From: a virus
Length of the DNA stretch: 26,884 bases
Direction: 5' to 3' (one strand)
Virus record (IMG/VR): IMGVR_UViG_3300007734_000530
Location: 1-26,884 of that record
Shown here piece after piece: positions 20,158 through 26,535 of the stretch. The position numbers and the translations under genes were made by a program. The notes under the pieces were generated by a model, which saw only the letters and a program-made list of their open reading frames with translations, searched no databases and was not told the origin of the DNA. Position 1 is the stretch's first letter. Each line of letters starts with the position of its first letter.

Positions 20158-20458
20158 CAAACAATTCATCATTATTAGTTTGCTTGCCACGCATTAAACA
20201 ATCTTTTTTTAATACGCCAATAATTGACTGTCGTAACGATTCCACCATAAAGATAAAAACTTGTCTGTTGTGAAGATTTAATGGTGTTTTATTTAATTCA
20301 TTTTCTAAAACATCAAACAAAAATTCGTGATAATCAACAAAAGCAGGGTTGGTTTCCTCTTTGCTAAATGTGTTTAAGTGATAATTGTAAACACGATGTA
20401 GATTCCATTTTTTATCAGTTTCGTTGTAATTGCTTCGGTTATCTATTTCATTCATCAT
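20147..20458 (-). CDS. Unknown protein, about 103 aa
   Basis: The start is at one of two adjacent ATGs (20458 or 20455) after GAAAGAAGAAG; the longer frame reaching further upstream lacks a ribosome site and overlaps a tiny gene. The protein begins MMNEIDNRSNYNETDKKWNL, has VDYHEFLFDVLENELNKT and FIFMVESLRQSIIGVLKKD, and ends DDELFDDE. It is helical, charged and low in Ala, with A/T-rich codons unlike its neighbours. This could mean recent acquisition. I do not recognise the family. Confidence 0.6.
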   Translation of the reverse strand: MMNEIDNRSNYNETDKKWNLHRVYNYHLNTFSKEETNPAFVDYHEFLFDVLENELNKTPLNLHNRQVFIFMVESLRQSIIGVLKKDCLMRGKQTNNDELFDDE

Positions 20459-20540
20459 CTTCTTCTTTCTCACCACACACAGGTTTCTGCGGTAACGCAC
20501 GGCTCGGAATGCAAGCACACAACTTCGCTTTCGCTCTCAT
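20448..20540 (-). CDS. Tiny Cys-containing protein, 30 aa
   Basis: The ATG at 20540 overlaps (ATGA) the stop of the PP-loop gene, and the stop overlaps the start of the next gene by 8-11 bases. The product is MRAKAKLCACIPSRALPQKP then VCGEKEEDDE: a basic start, CxC and a third Cys, and an acidic end. Coupling on both sides argues for translation. It might be an accessory of the PP-loop protein or a small metal binder. No family is known to me. Confidence 0.5.
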   Translation of the reverse strand: MRAKAKLCACIPSRALPQKPVCGEKEEDDE

Positions 20541-21364
20541 ATCCCACACATACCTTCACACTCCTGACCGAAACTGTCACCGAATAAATCGTAAATACCT
20601 TTTTCTTCGTTAGTTCTGATATCTGCTTCAGCCAACGGCACTTTTGATTTATGCAGGAAAGGTGTTCCACGATAACGGGCTTTCAAGTGAGGCAGGGTTC
20701 GCAGCGCATTGTCAAAATCAACTGCGTCAGCCCATTCATCAGGGGTTTGGTGCAAATGTCGCCACTCATCTTGGTTCTTAAATGGGCAACCAATACAAGC
20801 CGAACGAGGCGGTCTTTTATAGCCGTGATCTGAACACCACTTCAAACAATCCTGTCTAGTTATCTTGTTATCAACAAGCGGATAGTCGTGCTTAATCCAC
20901 GAGAATTCTGGGTCACGCATACGCTGCAATTCATCGTAAGAAATACCGATAACGGTTGTGATGCGGTGTTCTTTAGATCGTTGCCCAGATTTTAAGCCAG
21001 CAAGTTCACGCTGCTTTTTCATTAGAGGTGCAAGTTTATATTCGCTTGTGCATTGTCGTCTGATCATTCCTGCCTTGCCATCTTCGCCAATTAGATGCAA
21101 TGGCATAGATGCGTAACGATTCTTTTCGGCAAGAAAATCAGCACGGATATTGCCTTTAGAAACAATATGAAAAGGCATATTGTTTTCTGCCATTAAACCT
21201 TTTAGCCACTCAAGATGTTTATATACGGCTTTCGGTTCCCAGCCTGTATCAGCAAAGATCACCGCATCTGCTTTCGGTATCTCACCGTGAATCATCATCA
21301 ACAACAAAGCAGTTGATTGAACCCCTGCCCCAAGCGACAAAACCCTTTTTGGAAACTCACTCAT
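20537..21364 (-). CDS. PP-loop ATPase, PAPS-reductase-like
   Basis: This 275-residue protein has the adenylation P-loop variant SLGAGVQSTAL at residues 10-20, a second conserved block AVIFADTGWEP, RRQCTSEYK (102-110), and a C190-x2-C193 (CIGCPF) that with C269/C273 could hold an iron-sulfur or zinc site. The family adenylates a substrate using ATP; relatives include PAPS reductase, QueC-like and DndC-like enzymes. In phages the product is usually annotated as PAPS reductase but its true reaction is seldom known. Here it sits next to the WhiB gene and a tiny Cys protein, so sulfur or thiol chemistry is plausible but not shown. Confidence 0.85.
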   Translation of the reverse strand: MSEFPKRVLSLGAGVQSTALLLMMIHGEIPKADAVIFADTGWEPKAVYKHLEWLKGLMAENNMPFHIVSKGNIRADFLAEKNRYASMPLHLIGEDGKAGMIRRQCTSEYKLAPLMKKQRELAGLKSGQRSKEHRITTVIGISYDELQRMRDPEFSWIKHDYPLVDNKITRQDCLKWCSDHGYKRPPRSACIGCPFKNQDEWRHLHQTPDEWADAVDFDNALRTLPHLKARYRGTPFLHKSKVPLAEADIRTNEEKGIYDLFGDSFGQECEGMCGI

Positions 21365-21603
21365 ATTTTTTGCCTCCTCAACTCTCGGCGTTCCTCAGGT
21401 GTAAGCCCACCAAACATACCCCACTTATCATCTGTGTATTCTAAACGCATCACCAAAGCCAAACACTGTTCTCTGACCTCGCAAGTCGCACAGATTTGCC
21501 TCGCCATTAGCCAGCGATTATCTGAATGCGAAAACGGTGGAAAGAAAATAGAACTCGGTTTGCCTTTACATTTAGCGTCATCAGACCAATGCTCACGACT
21601 CAT
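21361..21603 (-). CDS. WhiB-family regulator
   Basis: The 80-residue product has the four cluster cysteines C12, C38, C41 and C47 (AKC...ICATCEVREQC), the GMFGG turn at residues 62-66 (consensus GVWGG) and a basic C-terminal helix (TPEERRELRRQKI) for DNA binding. WhiB proteins bind a [4Fe-4S] cluster and work with the principal sigma factor; they are confined to actinobacteria and their phages. It may alter host transcription or switch phage genes. It has a strong ribosome site AAGGAGAG. It overlaps both neighbours by four bases. This is the main evidence for the host group. Confidence 0.95.
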   Translation of the reverse strand: MSREHWSDDAKCKGKPSSIFFPPFSHSDNRWLMARQICATCEVREQCLALVMRLEYTDDKWGMFGGLTPEERRELRRQKI

Positions 21604-21788
21604 AACTCTCCTTTATAAAACTGTGAAATCAAATCGTTTACTTCACCGAACTTGAATATCGCTTCACGAAGATCATCAAGCGACTGTCTATCTGTGCCGT
21701 CAAAGACTACGACCTTACGAGCGCAATCAATGACGACACCGATAGCGAACTCATACGCCATCTGTAATTCTTCAGAAGGGCTGTTCAT
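21600..21788 (-). CDS. Unknown small protein, 62 aa
   Basis: This short frame overlaps the annealing-protein gene by 17 bases and the WhiB gene by four. The product, MNSPSEELQMAYEFAIGVVI then DCARKVVVFDGTDRQSLDDL and REAIFKFGEVNDLISQF, is a helical domain with a hydrophobic N-terminal helix that is too short and polar for a membrane segment. No family is recognised. Its place between recombination and regulatory genes gives little indication of function. Confidence 0.65.
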   Translation of the reverse strand: MNSPSEELQMAYEFAIGVVIDCARKVVVFDGTDRQSLDDLREAIFKFGEVNDLISQFYKGEL

Positions 21789-22539
21789 CAGTTTTCTTCT
21801 GGCGCATACCCATCAAATGTTTGATTAAGTCCGAACCCTCTTTAGTTGTGAGTGTGTTCAAGTTAGTTTTGTCAAACTGTTGTTTCAATATCGCAGAGAT
21901 ATCACCATCAGCAACTTCTTTCGCTAACGATGACACCAAGCCCTTCTGCTTATCCGATATCAGGCTGCCGATCTTCGCTGTAGATTTCTGGGGTGTAGTG
22001 AAGGCTTGCTCTATTTGCTCGTCACTCAACGCTTCCTGAGGGCTGTTTTTTGGTTGAACATTCGCTGGGTGCGCCTTTTTGCTCTTTTCAGCCTCAACTT
22101 GACTCATCGGGTAACTCGTATAAACGCTGCTCACATTGTTGCGTGGTGCTTCCCAATCTTGTTTAGACCAAAGCGACAGACAAATACCGAACCGCATTGC
22201 AGCGTTCCGCAAGAAGTCTCCAACAAGTTCTTTATCTAGATCAGGTTTGTCTGATCGCACCGAACCAACACCAACAAGCGATTTACCTAACAAAGTGAGT
22301 GTCGCCCACATTGTCGCCACACCGTTTGCTTCGTGTATTGCTGGTCTGCCATCAACCCAAGCGACAGGCTGCCAATTCCACATCGGGTCAATCTCAATCA
22401 AGATGCGAGTGATTTCTGCGTGACTCACATAAGCGAGGTTGATTCCGTTGCGTGGTATTGTGCCGACAATCTTTGGGTCGGGTGTTGCGTATTGCTCTAA
22501 CACTGCTTTAAGCAGTAGTGCTTCTGTTTCATTACTCAT
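21772..22539 (-). CDS. Single-strand annealing protein (Rad52/Erf-like)
   Basis: This 255-residue protein contains INLAYVSHAEITRILIEIDP, MWNWQPVAWVDGRPAI, ATLTLLGKSLVGVGSVRSDK and VGDFLRNAAMRFGICLSLW. Those form the core of the Rad52/Erf-like annealing family, with a beta sheet and a helix that lines the ring. A Lys/Ser/Gln-rich linker leads to a C-terminal helical domain (DKQKGLVSSLAKEVADGD). It should coat resected single strands and promote annealing in recombination. It is encoded a small gene away from the YqaJ-type exonuclease, its usual partner. Ribosome site GGAGAAGG precedes the ATG. Confidence 0.8.
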   Translation of the reverse strand: MSNETEALLLKAVLEQYATPDPKIVGTIPRNGINLAYVSHAEITRILIEIDPMWNWQPVAWVDGRPAIHEANGVATMWATLTLLGKSLVGVGSVRSDKPDLDKELVGDFLRNAAMRFGICLSLWSKQDWEAPRNNVSSVYTSYPMSQVEAEKSKKAHPANVQPKNSPQEALSDEQIEQAFTTPQKSTAKIGSLISDKQKGLVSSLAKEVADGDISAILKQQFDKTNLNTLTTKEGSDLIKHLMGMRQKKTDEQPF

Positions 22540-22793
22540 TTTTTTACCTTCTCCTTTTTTGATTTTCTATGTTTGTTAATTACATGAGTTTGAATTACAT
22601 CAAAATAGTAATGATGTTGTTCCGTTAAATAAAGGTGTTCACAAATTAAATTTTCTTCACATTTACTTTCGCCTTCGTGAAAAAAAACTTGAACACATTG
22701 AAAAAATCCTTTTCTCTGTTTCATCGGGCGTTGATCACTCAAAATAATTAGATTCCCACCACAAGAACAATCAACAGACAACTTTGCTGTCAT
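22536..22793 (-). CDS. Cys/His-rich unknown protein, 85 aa
   Basis: The ATG shares a base with the exonuclease stop (TAATG) and the end overlaps the annealing-protein start. It begins MTAKLSVDCSCGGNLIILSD, with FFQCVQVFFHEGESKCEENL and CEHLYLTEQHHYYFDVIQTH, and ends in a Lys-rich tail. The CxCGG knuckle and later Cys/His could bind zinc. A position between the two recombination genes suggests an accessory factor, for example a mediator of loading. The sequence is A/T-rich with a Lys-heavy end. Confidence 0.65.
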   Translation of the reverse strand: MTAKLSVDCSCGGNLIILSDQRPMKQRKGFFQCVQVFFHEGESKCEENLICEHLYLTEQHHYYFDVIQTHVINKHRKSKKEKVKK

Positions 22794-23737
22794 TACTTGA
22801 CCTTCTTTCTGTGTGTTCTCATCACACGATACGAATTACCTTGCTTCTCATATTGCTTAACTAACTCTGGGTGATCGGCACGAAGCCTCGCTGTATCTAA
22901 GACTGTTTTGCCTGCTTGTTGCTGCCACGACAGAATCTTCTGCCCGTGAAACACGCCGATCTCGTGATTCAACAACACCTGAGCAAGCGCATCTTTAATT
23001 CGTGCTTCAGCATCACTTGCCTCTTTAGAAGCAGCCCGTGCCTTCTCAAGGTCAATCACCAACTGCGCTGCTGTTGCATCTAACTCAACAATTGTTGGTG
23101 TCGCTTTCCAGATGCGAGCGATATCTTCTGCGCTGAAGTTATTGATCTCGTCAAGTGGTGGAGTGTTGTTGTCAACCCACTCACCAAAGATTTCTGCTTC
23201 TAATCGCAAAGCGTCAATCGCTGCTTTGTTTTTTGGTAATTCAACCACGCTGATTTTCAAGTCACGATCAAGCACCGAGAACCAAACAGGGCAACCAAGC
23301 ACCGCTTGTTGCGCCCAACCCTGCCAACACCACTCGGTAGGCAAATCATTTTGATCATAAATTGAATAGCGTGTTGTTGTTTTTGCTTCAATAACCAATT
23401 CTGGTTGAATTGTGTTGTCAACACCGTCAAGCGACACCGACAATCTGCCATCACGATAAATCGTGTCAGGCGTAAAAAACGCCATACCCAATTCATCTGA
23501 CGCTGCTTCAAGCAATGGTTTCTCTAACAAGTTGCCACGCCGAAAGATCGCTGACTCTATTTGTTCTTGAGGCTCGTTTAGTTTGTCTGCGAATAACTCT
23601 GCTCTTGTCTTGTAAGGCGAAGCGTTCATTAGCGCAGGAATATCGGAAGCCCCGAACACACACCTGCCTAGATCATCTCGCCATCTAGTCAGTAGCCATT
23701 CTTTGCTTCCGTGTTTCGGTTTCGGTATTCGTTCCAT
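22793..23737 (-). CDS. YqaJ-type phage exonuclease
   Basis: The 314-residue protein begins MERIPKPKHGSKEWLLTRWR and contains FGASDIPALMNASPYKTRAE, FRRGNLLEKPLLEAA and the nuclease core LSVSLDGVD (D104), LVIEAKTTT (E117, K119) and WAQQAVLG (Q143/Q144). That set of motifs matches lambda-exonuclease/YqaJ enzymes of the PD-(D/E)XK superfamily. It degrades one strand of double-stranded DNA from an end, leaving single strands for the annealing protein. A C-terminal coiled coil (DLEKARAASKEASDAEARIK) extends the domain. The start follows AAGGACAGAG. Confidence 0.9.
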   Translation of the reverse strand: MERIPKPKHGSKEWLLTRWRDDLGRCVFGASDIPALMNASPYKTRAELFADKLNEPQEQIESAIFRRGNLLEKPLLEAASDELGMAFFTPDTIYRDGRLSVSLDGVDNTIQPELVIEAKTTTRYSIYDQNDLPTEWCWQGWAQQAVLGCPVWFSVLDRDLKISVVELPKNKAAIDALRLEAEIFGEWVDNNTPPLDEINNFSAEDIARIWKATPTIVELDATAAQLVIDLEKARAASKEASDAEARIKDALAQVLLNHEIGVFHGQKILSWQQQAGKTVLDTARLRADHPELVKQYEKQGNSYRVMRTHRKKVK

Positions 23738-23775
23738 CTCTGTCCTTCTTTCTTTATTGGTTTATGTTGAACCGA

Positions 23776-24258
23776 TCATGCCTCAGGGGTGTCGCACGGT
23801 TGTTCTTTGATTATGCGAGCCAACGGGTCAAACCAGCATCGCCTCGTAGCAGGCACGATGCGGTCATGCTCGTAGCCGTGAATATGGGCGTTGCCCTTGT
23901 AAACATATTCATAATGATAAGTCCACATCGCTACCCCTTCCCAACTCGTGTTTTCACCGTCATCAACAATCGTGGCGTTGATCAGATCGGCTTCCACTTG
24001 CTTCGCCCACTTCGCCAACGCCTTACGAGCCGTGCGAGCGTAGTTGTGGCAGCGCCCCTGTATTGAAGTCGGTCTGCCATCAAGCACGAGGCAAGGCGTA
24101 AAGTATTCGCCACCCACTCTGCCCCGTATCCGAACCACCTCATAGGTGCGTTGCATCTCCATCGTTCCGATATCTCTTGACTGCGCTGTGGGCGCAGGCG
24201 TGATGCTCGCTTTGCTTCCACTCAAATCAATGTGCATTCCATTCCACTTGCTAATCAT
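23776..24258 (-). CDS. Unknown early protein, 160 aa
   Basis: A copy of the shared leader (AGAAGG form) immediately precedes the ATG. The protein has a beta-rich opening (MHIDLSGSKASITPAPTAQS), then TYEVVRIRGRVGGEYFTPCL and a basic helix (GRCHNYARTARKALAKWAKQ), and ends with an acidic/aromatic part (MWTYHYEYVYKGNAHIHGYE). A small DNA-binding or host-modifying protein is possible. No family is recognised. It is encoded immediately upstream of the exonuclease, 38 bases apart, and therefore probably early. Confidence 0.6.
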   Translation of the reverse strand: MISKWNGMHIDLSGSKASITPAPTAQSRDIGTMEMQRTYEVVRIRGRVGGEYFTPCLVLDGRPTSIQGRCHNYARTARKALAKWAKQVEADLINATIVDDGENTSWEGVAMWTYHYEYVYKGNAHIHGYEHDRIVPATRRCWFDPLARIIKEQPCDTPEA

Positions 24259-24278
24259 AAGTCCTCCTTCTGAACTTT
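24259..24278 (-). promoter_or_regulatory. Shared leader/ribosome-site repeat (copy E, AGAAGG variant)
   Basis: The minus strand reads AAAGTTCAGAAGGAGGACTT directly before the ATG at 24258. It occupies almost the whole 23-base gap after the previous gene. Confidence 0.8.
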
Positions 24279-24281
24279 GAT

Positions 24282-24569
24282 CTATTGATTTATCTTTTCT
24301 AACTTTGCAATGACTCTTTCATACTTTTTGTGATACGCAAGTTCATCTGGGTCTTTATCGTATGTCCAATTTGATAAACAATCTTTTGATCTGTGTTTTG
24401 CTTCTTGAATAAACAAAGCCAAACCCAATTCATTGAACTGAATCTTTCGCATCGTTTTAGATTCTATTTCTGTATAAATAATTATTGCTTCAGGGTTCTC
24501 AAGTAAAAGATCAGCCACCGCATATCTCATATGATGACTAACTTCCCCACTGATTGATACTTGCTTCAT
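24282..24569 (-). CDS. Unknown early protein, 95 aa
   Basis: This is the first gene after the promoter candidate at 24599..24626 and carries the shared leader. The product begins MKQVSISGEVSHHMRYAVAD, includes NPEAIIIYTEIESKTMRKIQ and a charged helix (DELAYHKKYERVIAKLEKIN). It has no membrane segment and one Cys. As the promoter-proximal early gene, it may be among the first made after infection. Such genes often modify host functions, but no motif shows that here. Confidence 0.7.
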   Translation of the reverse strand: MKQVSISGEVSHHMRYAVADLLLENPEAIIIYTEIESKTMRKIQFNELGLALFIQEAKHRSKDCLSNWTYDKDPDELAYHKKYERVIAKLEKINQ

Positions 24570-24571
24570 CT

Positions 24572-24589
24572 AGTCCTCCTCTTGAACTT
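24572..24589 (-). promoter_or_regulatory. Shared leader/ribosome-site repeat (copy F)
   Basis: AAGTTCAAGAGGAGGACT is followed by AG and the ATG at 24569. It lies about ten bases downstream of the -10, so the conserved block begins near the predicted RNA 5' end. Confidence 0.85.
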
Positions 24590-24598
24590 GATAAGACC

Positions 24599-24626
24599 AG
24601 TATAGCAGATCGGTCAACGAGTCAAA
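24599..24626 (-). promoter_or_regulatory. Early promoter candidate
   Basis: TTTGAC/TTGACT (24620..24626) and TATACT (24599..24604) are separated by 15-16 bases on the minus strand. The -10 context TGCTATACTGG resembles the other two candidates. It would start a short-leader transcript for the gene at 24569 and the early block. Confidence 0.6.
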
Positions 24627-24652
24627 TCGCATTCATTACAAAATGAGCCGTG

Positions 24653-24675
24653 AAACCCTATAAAACTAGGGCTTT
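24653..24675 (-). terminator. Hairpin upstream of the early promoter
   Basis: AAAGCCCTA and TAGGGTTT pair around a GTTTTA loop with one bulged base. It lies between the larger folds and the promoter and may help insulate the early genes from lysis-cassette transcription. Confidence 0.4.
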
Positions 24676-24708
24676 AAAAGATTTCTAAAGATTTATTTGC
24701 ATTAAAAT

Positions 24709-24753
24709 ACGGGGAACAGAACCAGCCCCGAAAGGCTGGTCTGCTCAACCCGT
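24709..24753 (-). terminator. Large hairpin, terminator candidate
   Basis: ACGGG/CCCGT encloses CAG/CTG and ACCAGCC/GGCTGGT around a six-base loop. On the minus strand the fold is followed by ATTTTAATG. It stands after the last gene of the lysis-side cassette and before the early promoter, a sensible place to end transcription. Confidence 0.6.
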
Positions 24754-24755
24754 AT

Positions 24756-24783
24756 GCGCAGGTGGAGAAGGAGAACACCTCGC
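24756..24783. other. Second hairpin next to the terminator
   Basis: GCG-c-AGGTG pairs with CACCT-CGC around an eleven-base loop. On the plus strand it is followed by ACAACTTTTT. The two adjacent folds look like a structured RNA or a two-way terminator. Confidence 0.45.
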
Positions 24784-24791
24784 ACAACTTT

Positions 24792-25037
24792 TTACTGTAG
24801 CAAATCAGAAAACAAAGTTCTCATCTCACGAACCATACCAACAGGAATAGCCAAGATGTGATCGCCTTCGTCACCGAGAACAGACTGCGCCAAAACAATA
24901 TGGTCAGCAATCGCATTCGGCACAAGCCAACCAACAGATTCAACTATCGCAGGCTCATCAACAATGTCATCAAGCGCAACCCAAGACGGTGCGACAGCGT
25001 GAGCATCGTGCCACTTCACATACACAACCGAAGCCAT
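24792..25037 (-). CDS. Unknown protein, 81 aa
   Basis: The start is ATG 25037, which shares one base with the stop of the phosphoesterase gene. An earlier start would overlap that gene by 30 bases with no better site. It begins MASVVYVKWHDAHAVAPSWV, has ALDDIVDEPAIVESVGWLVP and IVLAQSVLGDEGDHILAIPV, and ends in a helix. The beta-type plan with 'VKW.DA....SW' and a late 'ILAIP.gm' strand recurs in small phage proteins with no known role. It ends just before the hairpin cluster. Confidence 0.65.
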   Translation of the reverse strand: MASVVYVKWHDAHAVAPSWVALDDIVDEPAIVESVGWLVPNAIADHIVLAQSVLGDEGDHILAIPVGMVREMRTLFSDLLQ

Positions 25038-26092
25038 CACCAACCTTCTTTCTTGCGATCTAAACAAAACACAGGTGCTTGAATCGTGATGTTTCTTTCA
25101 GGTGTAACAATCGCTAATGCTTGTTGTGGTTGTTCGTGACCGAAACCCATCAACATTGCGTACTCGTCAAAACCTTTTAGACTGCCGTTCACAATCATTG
25201 AAGGCGTAGAAATATATTGATGCCAATGACCAAGCCAAAGTGTTTGAAACGATTTGCCTGTTGCTAAATATCGTGCTTGCTTTCTTGCTCGCATTCGCAT
25301 AATTGGTGGATAGATACCGCCAATGCCACCACCACCAGAAACTTGATCGCCGTGAGTAATCAAATGACCGTGTTCATAAATCTTGATTAACGCATCAGCC
25401 GATTCAGGAATATCAAACGACACTCGTTTATCTAGTCTGAAATGTCGTTCAACCATTTTCGCCAATAGATAATCAAAGTTTGTTTTCACTCGTTGCTTCA
25501 TACGAGGTTTGCGTGTCATTCGCCCGTGATTACCGACAACGCTAACCACATAACATTTCTTGAACTCGTCAGTCAATAGTTGTATTGCAGCAGCAACCTG
25601 TTCCGACCAGAACAGCAACGAACCAATCATCGTGTCCTCGTTAGTCAAAGCAAGTTCCTCGTGAATATCGCCAGTAAAAATGTCGCCACCAAGAATCACA
25701 ACAACACCGTCATAAGAAACACCCGACAAATAATGACGAGAAAGTTTCACAACATTCTGCGCCCACTTCTCTAATCGCATAACAGCGATCTCACGACTGT
25801 AACAATTCAAACCTTCCATCTCCTGCAAGTTCACCACTTCGTCAAAGTGTGTATCGCTCAACATCACAACCAATGTCGCTGCCGAGCGTTTAGGTTTCGT
25901 AGGTGCAAGCCAAGACGGAGGCGAAATGCTTACACCTTCGGCGTGTTCAACAATCGCCAAACACTTCTCAACCTGTTCCAGTTGTTCTGTTAGTCGTGCG
26001 TTCTGATTGGCGTAACTGTCTCGCTGCCTACGCAAACGAATCAAATCAGTATCGGCAGCAGCCTCGCTATTGATCTCGTCTTTAAGACTCAT
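25037..26092 (-). CDS. Calcineurin-like metallophosphoesterase
   Basis: The 351-residue protein begins with a coiled coil (LIRLRRQRDSYANQNARLTE) and then the phosphoesterase domain: SDTH at residues 79-82, GGDIFTGD at 135-142, GNHG at 187-190, THGDQ near 246-250 and GHWH at 288-291. These are the five metal-binding blocks of the family, so it should hold two metal ions and hydrolyse a phosphoester or nucleotide. Phage members next to lysis or HTH genes are common in actinophages; their substrate is not established. The coiled coil suggests oligomers. The start overlaps the HTH gene by 11 bases. Confidence 0.88.
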   Translation of the reverse strand: MSLKDEINSEAAADTDLIRLRRQRDSYANQNARLTEQLEQVEKCLAIVEHAEGVSISPPSWLAPTKPKRSAATLVVMLSDTHFDEVVNLQEMEGLNCYSREIAVMRLEKWAQNVVKLSRHYLSGVSYDGVVVILGGDIFTGDIHEELALTNEDTMIGSLLFWSEQVAAAIQLLTDEFKKCYVVSVVGNHGRMTRKPRMKQRVKTNFDYLLAKMVERHFRLDKRVSFDIPESADALIKIYEHGHLITHGDQVSGGGGIGGIYPPIMRMRARKQARYLATGKSFQTLWLGHWHQYISTPSMIVNGSLKGFDEYAMLMGFGHEQPQQALAIVTPERNITIQAPVFCLDRKKEGW

Positions 26093-26312
26093 AAAGCCCT
26101 CTGTAGCGTTGCACTGCGCCTCGTGTTACCTCAAAGCCTTTGTTGTGTAGCACCCGTGAAATAACTGATGGTGAAATGCTGTGATCGTTTATTGCTTCAA
26201 GCAGATCGGCTCTGTCTTGTTTGTTTAACTGTTCTAGGATTAAGTCAATTTTGCGTGGCGGTTTGCCTACACGAATTGATGTTTGCTTAATTTCGTCTAG
26301 TAACTTTCCCAT
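26082..26312 (-). CDS. Small helix-turn-helix protein
   Basis: This 76-residue protein is basic and helical: VGKPPRKIDLILEQLNKQDR, ADLLEAINDHSISPSVISRV and LHNKGFEVTRGAVQRYRGLY. The second half reads as a helix-turn-helix in which the last helix (TRGAVQRYR) would contact DNA. It lies just upstream of the phosphoesterase gene, an arrangement I have in mind from other actinophages. Possible roles are regulator or packaging-related DNA binder; its small size argues against a classical repressor. The start overlaps the membrane-protein gene by 26 bases. Confidence 0.6.
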   Translation of the reverse strand: MGKLLDEIKQTSIRVGKPPRKIDLILEQLNKQDRADLLEAINDHSISPSVISRVLHNKGFEVTRGAVQRYRGLYES

Positions 26313-26535
26313 TTGTTCCTTCTTCGTGGTCTGTTAAGTGTTTATCTAACTTGTCATCTACCCTGTTCACCGACTTAAAAATCATTCGCAACTGCTGTTG
26401 AACAATGGCGTGATCTTGACGGTTTTCTATTGCTGCTTCTCTTGCTTCTTTCTTAAACAACTGCATCAACCCAACGACAATAACGCCGATTGTGCTAATG
26501 AGCGCAACCACAATGGTAGCGAAAGCGTCAGACAT
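26287..26535 (-). CDS. Holin-like membrane protein
   Basis: The 82-residue product has one membrane helix, FATIVVALISTIGVIVVGLM, followed by a charged coiled coil (KEAREAAIENRQDHAIVQQQ) and an acidic/polar tail. The gene follows a cell-wall peptidase gene with a TAATG overlap, a usual holin position. It could form the membrane lesion that releases or activates the endolysin. The single-helix form is like class III holins or accessory lysis proteins. Experimental function cannot be inferred further from sequence. Confidence 0.65.
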   Translation of the reverse strand: MSDAFATIVVALISTIGVIVVGLMQLFKKEAREAAIENRQDHAIVQQQLRMIFKSVNRVDDKLDKHLTDHEEGTNGKVTRRN

